From: Trematomus loennbergii
Taxonomy: Eukaryota > Chordata > Actinopteri > Perciformes > Nototheniidae
DNA length: 64,000 nt
NCBI GenBank assembly: GCA_012861695.1
Contig: JAAOOA010000176.1
Span: forward strand, 310,001-374,000
Direction of reading: 5' to 3'
Program-made: the position numbers and the translations under genes
Notes under the pieces: generated by a model
Told to the model about the DNA's origin: nothing
Seen by the model: the letters and a program-made list of their open reading frames with translations, nothing else
Database searches by the model: none
Shown: in pieces, positions 1 through 10,734 of the stretch
Numbering within the stretch: position 1 is the first letter of the stretch
Layout of the letters: each line of letters starts with the position of its first letter

Positions 1-345
1 GTGGTAGGAGCACTGGACACAGTTTGTAGTGAGTTTTGGTTTGCAGGAGCACCGGTGGTGGGTAAGTGGGACACAGCCATGTTAGACTGCCTTCCCCTGC
101 TGGCATCTGCCCACTCCCCTTTTCCCCTCATTGATTTTAGTCATTTTCTATATAAAGTGTTTTTACCAAGAATAAACAAATACATGTGATTGACATTTGA
201 AATAAACTGTTAAACTGTTTCATTATAATTGAACCACGTCTCTGTCTTGTGTCAGTCGAACTTGTAGAGCCTTCTTAGTTCTGAGGTGTAAATTAAATAT
301 CTCCTGGGGCGAAACTCCCAGGTGGCGTTGTCAGGCATTTTGGTA
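1..345 (+). repeat. LTR-like direct repeat, left copy
   Basis: This stretch is nearly identical, in the same orientation, to 63654-64000. It holds a TATA-like tatataaag near 150, an AATAAA near 171, and ends in a short hairpin (CCTGGG...CCCAGG near 302-322) followed by TGGCGTTGTCAGGC, which looks like a primer-binding site. This layout suggests the 3' part of a long terminal repeat. No gag or pol reading frame follows, so the copy is a relic or solo LTR, or else it marks a larger tandem period. The window begins inside it. Confidence 0.4.
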
Positions 346-983
346 TTTGGGTGGCTCTGCCTTTAAAAACTACCACCCGCCACATGGAGAATCATAACGC
401 TTAAAATCACAAGGGAGTACAAGTACAAATAAAACGTTGAGTTCAAAGGTACTGCAATAAAAAAGATTATAACAGGGCTAAGGTGAATACTCAGTTCTGA
501 TTGGTCATCTGGACATTCTGCACGCAATTAAAACAAAGTCCAATGATAGTGAGAGCTGTAAAGCTTCAATGAATAAAAGCTCATGGAAACACACATTTGA
601 GTTTAATGTCATGGAGAAGTTTTACTAAAATAGTGTTAAATTAGTGACTTTTACATTTTCCAACAATCTTCTGCCTGTCAGTATTTAATTTAGATTAACA
701 CTGGTCAGATGATCACACAGAGGAAACGAATGGGTTCAAAACATGTTTGAGTCAGAACTTGAAAGTCTTCCAGATTCTGAAGTTCATGTTGCCAATATAT
801 CTGCTGGTCATAAAAAACAGATGACTGCATTTAATACATATCAATGATTAACTAGTGAAAGAGATAAGAGGCATTGAAAGCTAATTCTGACATTGTTGAA
901 GAGAGCCTCGACAGCAGTACACTGTGGGAGATCTCATCTACAGTTAGAGGCAAACCGAGGGGAAGGAAAAGGATAGCTGCTCT
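346..983. other. no gene recognised
   Basis: AT-rich flank between the LTR-like repeat and the first RING fragment. I see no coding exon, RNA gene or mobile-element end in it. Confidence 0.4.
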
Positions 984-1117
984 TCTTGAAGTTTCCTGAG
1001 CTGCCATGTGTGTTCTGAGACTTTCAGAGATCCTGTGTCTCTGAGCTGCAACCACAGCTTCTGTTCGAGCTGCCTGCAGACATTCTGGGAACAAAGTAAG
1101 AACACAAACTGTCCACT
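984..1117 (+). pseudogene. orphan RING-finger fragment of a TRIM gene, unit 1
   Basis: The DNA repeats the start of the TRIM coding exon found at 2876: the frame contains [11 protein letters not shown] followed by [14 protein letters not shown], the first six metal ligands of a C3HC4 RING. It has no usable ATG context and diverges after the KNTNCP block, so the B-box, coiled coil and SPRY domain are missing. Shorter versions lie upstream of the other TRIM copies at 35391 and 53004. It is a partial duplicate of the gene. A role as a 5' exon is possible but not supported by the frame. Confidence 0.7.
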
Positions 1118-1212
1118 TCAAACTTTTATATATGAGCATTTTCCTTTTTATCCTACGTTGTTGTTTTTTAAACGTGTTTTAAATTGTTTGTGTTGTGTTT
1201 TTCTTCAAACAG

Positions 1213-1486
1213 ATACCTGGACAAAGTCACTGTCCTGAACTGAATACCAAAGAACACTTCCCTCTGAAAGACATCCTGACTCCATCTGCTGGTGAAATAC
1301 ATGACATAACTGCATTCCTGCTGTTGATCATTCATCCGTGACGGAGGTGAGAGGAAACCAGAGACTGGATAAAGGAGGGAACCAAAGAAGATTTTAGAGA
1401 TTGTTGAAGACGCCATCAGAGGAGGTGAGATCTCTGCTGGGAAACACACACTTGGAGAGAATAAAGAAGAGAAGTGGAGAGACTGT
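1213..1486 (+). repeat. TRIM 5'-leader block, extra upstream copy
   Basis: After an acceptor-like ttcttcaaacag this block matches the sequence just 5' of each TRIM ATG (2597-2875, 35564-35860, 53176-53473). In front of the TRIM genes it is probably a 5' UTR exon running into the coding exon. Here it follows the RING fragment and has no coding exon attached, so the fragment and leader were duplicated together. Confidence 0.5.
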
Positions 1487-1645
1487 GAGTAGCTGAGTCC
1501 TGAAATATCTTTATGTTTCTTTTAACATCAACAGATTTGAATTTAAGTAAACAAAATTATTTCTGGTAGGATGGAGGTTAAACAATTACTGTAATTGAAA
1601 TGAGACAAACTTGTTTCCTCCAGTAATCTGTTATGAAAGGAATAC

Positions 1646-1686
1646 ATGGATAGATAGATGGATAGATAGATAGATAGATAGATAGA
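1646..1686. repeat. (GATA)n microsatellite
   Basis: A run of gata/gatg tetranucleotides, about ten units. Confidence 0.9.
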
Positions 1687-1689
1687 ATG

Positions 1690-2590
1690 GGAGGGATGAA
1701 CCCTCTTTAAAGGTCACACATGCAGAGCACACAGCACACACAGTGACATGTGTTCTCTGCTTTTAACCATCCTAGTACCAGGAGCAGTGGTCCCATATAT
1801 TCATGTACCTCAACAACTCTTGTATTTCCTCTGCAGAGATTCATCATCAGTAACTCATCAGTGTGTGCTTCTGTACATGTTGAATACCTGCAGTCTGTAT
1901 CTCTTTACACGTTGTAGTTATAAAGTTGAATGAAGCGTCTGGATTCAGAGAGGATCCTTCATGTTGTACAGTGGAAAGCTGTTGTGAAGCAGATACACAG
2001 GCTGCAGCTTCAGTCTCAGAGCTGGAAGATGTATTGTGTATATGCTGAGTGAGTGACAGGCCGTACACTGACTGTTGAGCAGTGTGTCGATCAAGGACAA
2101 AGGTCACTCAGTGGTTCAGAGGTATTGATCTGAGCATTTGATTGGAGCTCCTCATCACGCTGAAGGGTTATGGAAAGTGCCTGTCTAACAGCTTCTGCAT
2201 GTCTGAACTACTCTCTCTCTCAGTGCTCTGGCTCTGTGTCCAATATTGTGTCACTTTTTTTTGTGTGCACTCAAGTTACTGCTACAATTAACTACTACAT
2301 AAAGATTTAATAGTATTTTCAGGAGACATGTTATTTATTTTTAGAGGCTGAAAACACAAACGAAGATAATGAGAAATCTGTATTTTCTTTAAAGAATTTG
2401 AGGCTAAATACATTTAACTTTCATTTCCTGAAAATCCTGTTTTTTAAAAACCTTTTACATTTACATTACAACCTATTTATACATTCTAAATATATGTAAG
2501 ACATTAACTGAACATGCGTTGTTGTTTCAAAAACAAACTAGATATCATTATTTATTTGCAGGGGTTTGTATTAAATCTTATGTTTTTCTT
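1690..2590. other. no gene recognised
   Basis: Short open frames only, with no conserved motif. AT-rich spacer before the TRIM leader block. Confidence 0.4.
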
Positions 2591-2596
2591 CAACAG

Positions 2597-2875
2597 ATAC
2601 CTGACAAAGTCATCGTCCTGAACTGAATACCAAAGAACATTTCCCTCTGAAAGACATCCTGACTCCATCTGCTGGTGAATACATGACATAGCAGCATTTC
2701 CTGATGTTGATAATTCATCCTGTGACGGAGGTCAGGAAAACCATAGAAGATTTAGTGACATTGTTGAACTGGGACGCCATCAGAGGGTTTGAGAACTCTG
2801 TTGGAAAACACTTATTTGGAGAGAATAAAGAAGAGAAGTTGGTGAGTCCTGCTCTAGAAATAACTTTAATACAAA
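2597..2875 (+). promoter_or_regulatory. probable 5' UTR of TRIM copy 1
   Basis: It starts after the acceptor-like tttttcttcaacag and runs to the ATG at 2876. It is conserved at the same place in all three units. It contains no long open frame, so it is read as leader rather than coding sequence. The donor exon was not identified. Confidence 0.45.
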
Positions 2876-4295
2876 ATGGCTGAGAAAATCGCTCTTGTTG
2901 AAAGTTTCCTGAGCTGCCATGTGTGTTCAGAGACTTTCAGAGATCCCGTGTCTCTGGCTGTAACCACAGCTTCTGTTCGAGCTGCCTGCAGACATTCTGG
3001 GAACAAAGTAAGAACAAAAACTGTCCCATTTGTAAAAGAAAGTCCTCCAAGATCCTGTGGGAACTTTGCACTGAAGGAACTGTCTGACTCCTTTGCTGAG
3101 AGAGAGAAAGCTGGATCATCTGAGACAGAAAAAGGAGAGAAGAAGGTGGAGGTGGTGTGTAGTAAACATCCAGAAGAGCCTAGATTGTTCGTATGGATGA
3201 AGAGAGAGCTGTGTGTCCTTTCTGTGAGTTTTCTCTCCACCAGAGTCACAAGGTGGTTCCTGTAGAACAAGCAGTCAGTGAGCTGAAGGACCTGCTGAAA
3301 TCTGACTTAGAGTCTCTGCAGGACAAGAGGGACACATACAAAGGAGTGGAGACAACATACAATGAAGTGATTCAAGTGTCCGAGAAGCAGCTGCTGTCCA
3401 CAGAGAGGCAGATCAGAGCAGAGTTCATCAAGCTCCATCAGTTCCTGAAAGAGGAAGAGGAGTCCAGACTGGCAGCTCTGAGGGGAAGAGGCGCAGAAAG
3501 GGAAGACTATCAGCAGAGAGATGAAGAGCATTCAGGAGCACATCTCCTCTCTGTCACACAGTATCTCTGCTGTTGAAGAAGAGCTGCAGAAACACAACGT
3601 GCCCTTCCTCAGCAGTTATAAAGCCACTCAGAGCAGAGCCAGAGTCCAGAGCTCACTGTCAGACCCACAGCTGCTCTCAGGAGCGTTGACAGATGTGGCC
3701 AAACACCTGGGCAACCTGTCCTTCAGAGTCTGGGAGAAGATGAAGGACCAGGTCCACTTCAGTCCTGTCCTTCTGGACCCAAACACTGCACACAGCTGTC
3801 TCTATCTGTCTGATGATCTGACCAGTGTGAGACATGGGAGACACATCTCAGCAGCTTCCTGATAATCCAGAGAGATTCACTAAGCATGCTAATGTTCTGG
3901 GCTCTGAGGGCTTCAGCTCAGGGAAACACAGCTGGGAGGTGGAGGTGGGAGATCATCCTCACTGGCTTATAGGTTTGACTAAAGAGTCAGTTGACAGGAA
4001 GGGAGAGATATGTGCCTCACCAGAAGATGGAATCTGGTGTTTAGTGTATGGCGATGGAGAATACATATGGTGCTGTGTGAGTGACTGCAGAGTGAAGAAG
4101 AATCTCCAGAGGATCAGAGTCCAGCTGGACTATGACAGGGGGGAGGTGTCCTTCTACGACCCTGAAGACATGACTCCCATCTGCACTCACAGAGACACTT
4201 TCACTGAGAAACTCTTCCCATGGTTCGGTATTGGAAAAGCTGGTGATGCTAAAACTGCTGATATCAAAATCTGTCAGAGTGAGATTCCTCTGTGA
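2876..4295 (+). pseudogene. TRIM35/NF7-like RING E3 ubiquitin ligase, copy 1, frameshifted
   Basis: One coding exon of TRIM order: RING (CHVC near 2912), B-box 2, coiled coil, then PRY-SPRY to the stop at 4293-4295 after ICQSEIPL. Family members are cytosolic E3 ligases, many of them immune. Against copies 2 and 3 this copy has single-base changes that move the frame near 2955 (lost base between the RING ligands), 3045, 3187, 3485 and 3833, so the protein is split over frames (2876, 3193, 3521, 3834). The SPRY segment from 3834 is open for about 150 codons and keeps LDYDRGEVSFYDP. It is either a recent pseudogene or a gene damaged by sequencing errors. Confidence 0.85.
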
Positions 4296-5550
4296 TGCTC
4301 AGGAGTGTTGGTTCAGACTTTATTCTGACTTCACTGTCCGTCTACATCTCTTTGGAACAATCAAGAAAAGAATCAACAGATGATGAGATATTAATCTTTG
4401 CATGACATTTTTACACATTATAATCAGAGTCAGTCAAAAACAAAAACAAACAAAACAACTTGATTGTTTATTGCTATAGTTTATTTTGCATCATACTTTA
4501 TTACAGTGTGTTTATAGTTTTCATTTAACTCACTGACACTTTATTAAAATCGGAAATCATTTTAAAATATAGTGAGGCATGATTGATGAATGTTCACATT
4601 TTGAATCCAAAAATCTTTAAAAGAATGAATTTATTTTCTGTTTTTCTTTGTAATGTATGAAATGAGAAAGTTTGATTAAGTTTTGTGTGAATTCTTGAAG
4701 AAATGTAAGAAGTTTGTATTTCGTGCTGAAACGTCATGAAATCAACAAACTAACAAATCAAAGCTGTCAGTTCTCCTTTTATCAACATCTAGTTTCTAGT
4801 CAAACATCATGTTATAGCACGATAAGTTATCAGTTTAACTTTTTATATTTTGGGTCTTTTGATGAATTATTTTTAGATATGTTGTTTTTCTGCAGGGAGC
4901 AAGTCATTTAATACATTTAGTTTAATTAATTATTTAATTCTTACAATGTTCTTTCGTTAGCCTATGTGACATTTTCAGTCCTATATAGATGGACAATAAC
5001 ATTTATGGTAATTGAAAATATCAATTTCTAATTAACCTAGAGGGAATAACAGCTGTATAATTAAGTGTAGTATTTTTGATGCTGCTTCAGATATCTTGTG
5101 ATTAAATAACCAGCAGTTTAATTCAGAAATGTGTCTATGAGGTTGATTTCTGTTTCTGTAAATAAATAATCTGAACATCTTAATGATGTAATCTCTTCTT
5201 TAATTCATTGCATCCCTTCAAACATCTGTTTTAACCTTTACATTCATAGATGCCAAACTCATGAACTCTCTGTCTCCTTGTGTGAAGTCATGTGACGGAT
5301 GAACCTGCTGTAAACAAAGAAGCTCCCACCCTGATGAAGGAGACTCAGCAGAAAACATGTGAGGGGTAAAGCATGGCATACTGGAGCTGTGCCACGTGTT
5401 TGATTTGATGGAGTTGTTTTGATTCTCTCTTAGAAACTGTCAGGAGTCACATTCACATTCTCCAACTCCACTGCAGCATTATAACAAATACAAAGTAGCT
5501 TCAACATTAAAAACAGTAATGCATTACAATAATTCCTGCAAAGTACATAT
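4296..5550. other. TRIM 3' flank, shared by all units
   Basis: AT-rich sequence repeated at 37282-38589 and 54892-56144 with small indels. It contains several AATAAA-like signals (for example near 5160) and no coding exon that I can support. It probably includes the TRIM 3' UTR. Confidence 0.5.
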
Positions 5551-5554
5551 TTAA

Positions 5555-6184
5555 CCCTTGTGTTGTGTTGAAAGCTGTTACCGTTCATGGTGTTCGCGGG
5601 TCCATTTTGACCCATGATTTATTTCAGTCCAAAACACACACAAAAAATGACTATCATCCAATATTGTTTTAACTACATCATAACTAACTTATAATGCATT
5701 CATAACCGTACAATCCTGTTGTAATGTAATGTTATGGCCCAAAACACATTACACCACATATTGCACACGTGCATGTGTGAGTTCAGGTTCAAGTGTTAGT
5801 GTACATATTCTTTGAGAAAGGTGGAGTTCCCGTGGGGGAGGGGGGCAGAGGGAGGGGAGACCAGGTGCATGTTGCGAACAATTATTGTTACAGTGTATGA
5901 AGGGGGGGGGTCTAAAGTCAAAGATGAATCTTGATTGGGCCAAATTTGACCCAGAGTGACCCAAAACAATTCTGCTGGGTCTCCCCAGACCCCAACACCA
6001 AATTATACACTTTTTTTTTAGAGACCTTCAGACTTGGCAAAAATAGTCAAAATGAGTTTTGTAGTGTTTATATATCTGTAGTGGAGGATATCCTGAAGCC
6101 TTGTTCAGATACAAAAACTAGAGCGTAGTTATTATATCATTCTAATTGAAACGGGTCACGGGAGACCCCAACCCAACATAAGGG
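5555..6184. mobile_element. piggyBac-like non-autonomous element, unit 1
   Basis: It begins CCCTTGTGTTGTGTT and ends CCCAACATAAGGG, so it has CCCT...AGGG ends, and it is flanked by TTAA at 5551-5554 and 6185-6188. TTAA duplication with CCCT ends is the piggyBac signature. The interior has GACCC-rich subterminal repeats and no transposase. Copies at the same place in units 2 and 3 show that it inserted before the duplication. Confidence 0.7.
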
Positions 6185-6188
6185 TTAA

Positions 6189-7060
6189 TCACTTTGATCA
6201 TTTGTCTTCATTCACTTCAAACCCAAATGATCCAGTTGTTGATCAGCTGTGTTATTTAAGGTGTAATAAAACAGCCTCATTGAAGAGGACATACTGAGGG
6301 GTTATACACACAGAGCATGACTGTCTGAATGATTTGCTCTGTAGGAGAGTCTTCACTCAAGATGTACTACTTTCACTATAACATGTATTCATTGTGTAAC
6401 CTACAGTCTTCAAGGAGAACATATACAAATGTGCAAAATGTGCTCCACATCATAATATGTGATTGCATGGTCACGTTTCACTTCCCGTAAACACCACAAG
6501 ATGAAGACAAAGTCAAGATGTGTTTAACAGCTGGATCATTTTGAACACTGAACATGTCATTTCTTTCACTTATTCACATGAATATTATTGTTTCATGCAC
6601 AGGTTGATCAATAGCCATTTTTATTGTAATACATATCCTTCACAGAAACACCATCCTGTTTGACAGACATACTGTATGTCCAGGGAATGTAAGAGATGAA
6701 TCTCTGCTGTGGCTCTCGTTGTGGCTTCATCAGGCACAAAGTGGTCCAATCATCTCAAACACATTCTTCAGATTGCATTATATCTTAGACATGAGTCTTT
6801 CAGCTCTTCACAGTCCAACTGTTGTTTTGAGCTGCTATCATGAAACCTGGTTGAACAACTTGAAAACAGAAAACTTTAAAAATACTTTTTACGACTATCT
6901 TTTCATTTTCTGTTATCTCATTCCTTTGTTAACCGGAGTTAGAGAACAACTCAGCTGCTACAAACCTACTTACAGGGCAACATAAGTATCTGTATGAGTG
7001 CAGTTTGTCTTTCCTCATGCCAAACACTTTACACCACAAACATTTACTGTTCAAATACAA
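6189..7060. other. shared spacer, no gene recognised
   Basis: Conserved in all three units (39233-40105, 56784-57655). It lies just downstream, on the minus strand, of the UGT remnant, so it may hold decayed C-terminal UGT sequence. No such motif could be read. Confidence 0.35.
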
Positions 7061-7064
7061 ATCA

Positions 7065-7997
7065 GTGTCAGCTCCTGCACGTTCTCTTGAAGCCCCACCT
7101 CCAGGAAGTAGTCTCTGTTTAATGAGCCAATTAGGCTTTCCCCTCTCATCCTGAACAGGTCACCCTCCTGGTCAAACGTCAGAGGAAGGCTGAAGATGGG
7201 AACTCCCTGGTAGATGGCCTCTTGAAGTGTGTTGGTGACCTTCTGATGTGACCACTCAAGCTCTGCTATCTCCTCAGTGTCAAATAATTGTTGATCTAAT
7301 TCCTTTATTCATCTCTATAAACATACAAGTATATTCAAACATTAGAGTCTATACATTTTGATCTTAATCTCTTCATGTTAGGACACATTTAAGTACGCCT
7401 ATATTTACATATCTCTCCCTGTGTCACATTTTTCTCTCCAAAACATAGTCACGTGACGTAGACGTGAAGAAGTGTGGGCCCACAGCTGAGAGGAGTTACA
7501 GTAAGACTGGCCCAGTGTCCTCTGCCATGACGGGGAGATAGAAAGTCTTCAGGTTCAAATCAGAGACAGTGATCATACGGCTGTCTTGCCTCTTCAGATA
7601 AAGAAGTGTATTGCTTGCCCTGTCTACATTTGGAAAGAGAGAGGCAGTGTTTCAGCATTGATGATGGAATATAACGTAAATGTTTATCCCTCTTCTCCTT
7701 GTGAAAGATCCAACAATCTTTCAGGGTCAGACATCACGTCGGTTACCTGCAAGTTTCTTTGATTCTTATTACAATGCTCATTCAGATATTCCTTTGCATT
7801 GAGGAGAAGACACCACTATGGTCCCCAAGCTCTCAGTAATAATACATCTATTCTCCATGAAGTCCTCAAGACGCTGAAGGGTCAAACTGAAACTTGGAGA
7901 CAATGTTGGGCATGGAGGGACGAGGGGACCTCAAAGAGAGGTCAGTTCTCATCAACCAAATATCTGCTGCCTGAAGGAACTCTTCACAGTGGACGCT
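7065..7997 (-). pseudogene. UDP-glucuronosyltransferase (UGT5-like) remnant, unit 1
   Basis: UGTs are ER-membrane enzymes that conjugate sugar from UDP-sugars to small lipophilic compounds. Two minus-strand pieces read like the family. At 7997-7868 the frame gives DIWLMRTDLSLRSPRPSMPN, matching the UGT WL.RTD.....PRP.MPN segment before the sugar-donor domain, and ends in a stop. At 7278-7065 it gives LQEAIYQGVPIFSLPLTFDQ, matching the donor-binding signature EAIYHGVP...PLF.DQ. Two further open pieces lie between (7803-7684 and 7626-7501), which I could not place in the family. Stops and lost order show that it is dead. The N-terminal exon is missing in this unit. Confidence 0.6.
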
Positions 7998-8072
7998 AGG
8001 ACCAAAGTGACGGGGGAGTAATGGTGTAGTGAGGCTCTCTTATATTCATCTCATTAATAAGTCATATCCAGA

Positions 8073-8212
8073 GGTGGGAGAAGAAGTATTCAAATCTAAT
8101 ACTTAAGTAAAAGTAGAAGTACCAGAGTGTAGGAATACTATGTTACAGTAAAAGTCCTGCATTACAAATGTTACTCAAGTAAAAGTAGAAAAGTATTAGC
8201 ATCAAAATATAG
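8073..8212. repeat. dispersed AGTAAAAGTA-type repeat, truncated
   Basis: Starts cagaggtgggagaagaagta and carries several aagtaaaagtagaa motifs, a pattern common in fish genomes. The fuller version is at 58658-59175 in unit 3. Here the sequence changes after ttacagtaaaa (8151), where unit 3 departs from units 1 and 2. Confidence 0.55.
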
Positions 8213-8216
8213 TTAA

Positions 8217-9347
8217 CCTGTTAAGCCCGAGAGACCCCGGTACCGGGGCACTCCCGCAACATCTTGCAGGAAACAGTGTCTGAGGGCATGTTCATTTAAC
8301 AAACTATGAATGTTTTATATCCATGTAACGTTTCAAAAATAAAACCCACAATGCTAACGCTGAGCTCTGAATTAGCAACGAGCGAAAAATGCTAACAGAT
8401 TACTGCACCGAAATGATTACTGATAATCCATGAGCAATAAACCTGCTTTTCCGTTTCTAGATGTCAGAGCTAGAGTGTAGCTTCTCTGTGCGCAGCTCCA
8501 CTTGCTTGGAATAATCTTGGAATTGAAACTGAGCAATCTCATTCCTCTCCATGTTTTTAAAGCTAGGCTAAATGAAATGCTCGTTGATACTTGTAAATGT
8601 CTATAACTATGTAAATCTATCCTGTAAATATAATGTATGATGTCCTTTATTGTTTTATGTTTCATGTGGAACCTATATGCTGCAGGTCTCCCTTGAAAAA
8701 GAGATCTATGATCTCAATGGGACCAATCTGGTTAAATAAAGGTTTGAAATGAAATGAAATGAGGTTCGCTCTGATGCAAAACTGCATGCGCGAAGCACCC
8801 ACCTTTTTGTTGTACCATGTTAGTGAGTGGGGAGATTCCCCTTCGATTCTATTGGCTCTAACGGTCAGAAAGAGATGTGAATCACCAAAATCGACCAATG
8901 GGTTCCAGAGAAACGGTAAAACCCCCATTTCCACCCAAATCACCTCAGAGGTGGAGTCTTTTTTGCTAAACCTCTCTAAAAAGGTCAAATGTCACTTGTT
9001 TTGCATCAATCTTGATACAGGGTACTTATTATATGTTTTACTGTGGATTCCTAAAGCTTTTAGTCTACCTTACCATCATCCAAGGGTAGTTTTCACTATA
9101 AGTAAAAATGAATTTTTGGACGGACACTATAATTTACAGTTTTTTACTATATAAAATCTGAATTTTCTTTAAAATAAAAAACATCTATATTGATTCTGAC
9201 TTTTCTACATCCAACTCACAGGTTTATCATTACTTTGAGAAAAAAGATTATTAATGTAACCCTTTTAGAAGGGAAGATATGGTCATTTGTTCTGGGAATG
9301 TCATTTTCGAGCCTGAGACCTGAAAAACAGGCTCAGGGCTAAACAGG
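8217..9347. mobile_element. TTAA-flanked non-autonomous DNA element A, unit 1
   Basis: Flanked by TTAA at 8213-8216 and 9348-9351, with inverted ends CCTGTTAAGCCC and (complement) CCTGTTTAGCCC. TTAA target choice fits the piggyBac or Kolobok superfamilies. There is no transposase frame. Inside, about 8580-8760 resembles a LINE 3' tail ending in a (gaaat)n run. The same element is at 41252-42379 in unit 2. Confidence 0.6.
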
Positions 9348-9666
9348 TTAAAGGTGGGTTAGGTAATTTTGGAGAAACCAGAGGCCTGTACGACGAAGCC
9401 GGTTCAACATAACCTGGATATGTTTGAGTTAGCCGGTTGGCCTAATTCAAAACATACGCGCTCTCGCTAAGCGGTCCTACTACACTGGTTATCAAGTGCA
9501 CTGTAAAAAAAAAACTCGTAAAAAAACGGTCAAAGTACTGGCAGCAGCGGCTGCCAAACAAAACCCTTAAATTAAAGTAAAATACTTTAACTGAAAAAAG
9601 TGAATAAGCCATTAATTTACGGGAATTGTCCTTAAATATTTTACAGGAAAACACTGTAATGTTACA

Positions 9667-9965
9667 TTTATCCTCTCTTTTTACAGTCAATAACCTTTAA
9701 TAAAAGTACATTACTAATACTTTAACGTGCAAATACTCTTAATTTTACAGATTTATCCTCTCTTTTTACAGTCAATAACCTTTAATAAAAGTACATTACT
9801 AATACTTTAACGTACAAATACTCTAATTTTACAGATTTATCCTCTCTTTTTACAGTCAATAACCTTTAATAAAAGTACATTACTAATACTTTAACGTACA
9901 AATACTCTAATTTTACAGATTTATCCTCTCTTTTTACAGTCAATAACCTTTAATAAAAGTACAGC
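9667..9965. repeat. 84-85-bp tandem repeat, about 3.5 copies
   Basis: Units start with tttatcctctctttttacag at 9667, 9752, 9836 and 9920, spaced 85, 84 and 84 bases, and are almost identical. They lie near the left end of the CACTG element. The element's left-end motif (acggtcaaa..actggcagcagcgg) also recurs at about 9990-10040. Confidence 0.9.
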
Positions 9966-10734
9966 ACTAAAACTTCTACGGGCAAAAAACCCGTAAAAAA
10001 ACGGTCAAATGACTGGCAGCAGCGGCTGCCAAACAAAAACCATAAAATTAAAGTAAAAATACTTTAACTCAAATAAAGTGCAAAAGCAATTAATATACAG
10101 AAATTGTCCTTAACGATTTTACAGGAAACTTTCCTCTCTTTTCAAAATCCATTGTCTTAAAATGTTACATTCAAATACCTTAAATAAAGTTCTGATGAGA
10201 AAAACTGTTTTTTACATTTTTTTTTATTAGATTTGTATGATAAACTAAATAAATACAGAACCTAAAGTTCTACAGGTAGAATACTGTTATTTTACAGCTT
10301 TTTTCTAACATTTTCCAATCAAAGACATTCAATGAAAAGACATCACAAAATGTTCTGTAGGAAACAATTACTCTGAAAACTTAAAATATGAAAACTAATG
10401 AATACAGCATTTCATATTTAAACATCATACTTATAAACAGTAGAAACAAAAAGTAAGTTGAATTTTTTTAAGAGTACTTTGAAACATTCTCAACTGAAAA
10501 TAACAGAAATTACAAAATGGCAACATATGTTCACATTGTCAATTTGAAGGAGCAGTGTGCAGGATTTAGTACGTCTAACAATGGGGATGTAGGTTCCAAC
10601 AATGGATAACTTGTTCACTCACCCTCCTATCCCAAGTTTGTAGAATGTATATTGGCTGCAAAAAACTTGAGGCCCAATCATGTTTCCTCTGTCCATTCTG
10701 CGCTACTGTAGACGTGGCAGTGCAACCTAGAGGA

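Noticed and set aside
5749..6128. Open frames on both strands in all three units
   Set aside because: They lie in the piggyBac-like element; conservation reflects the segmental duplication.
7799..7999. 66-codon plus-strand frame repeated in the units
   Set aside because: Antisense of the UGT remnant, whose minus-strand frame matches a known family.
9667..9965. Regular 84-bp repeats that could suggest a CRISPR-like array
   Set aside because: Repeats are contiguous with no unique spacers, in a vertebrate transposon.
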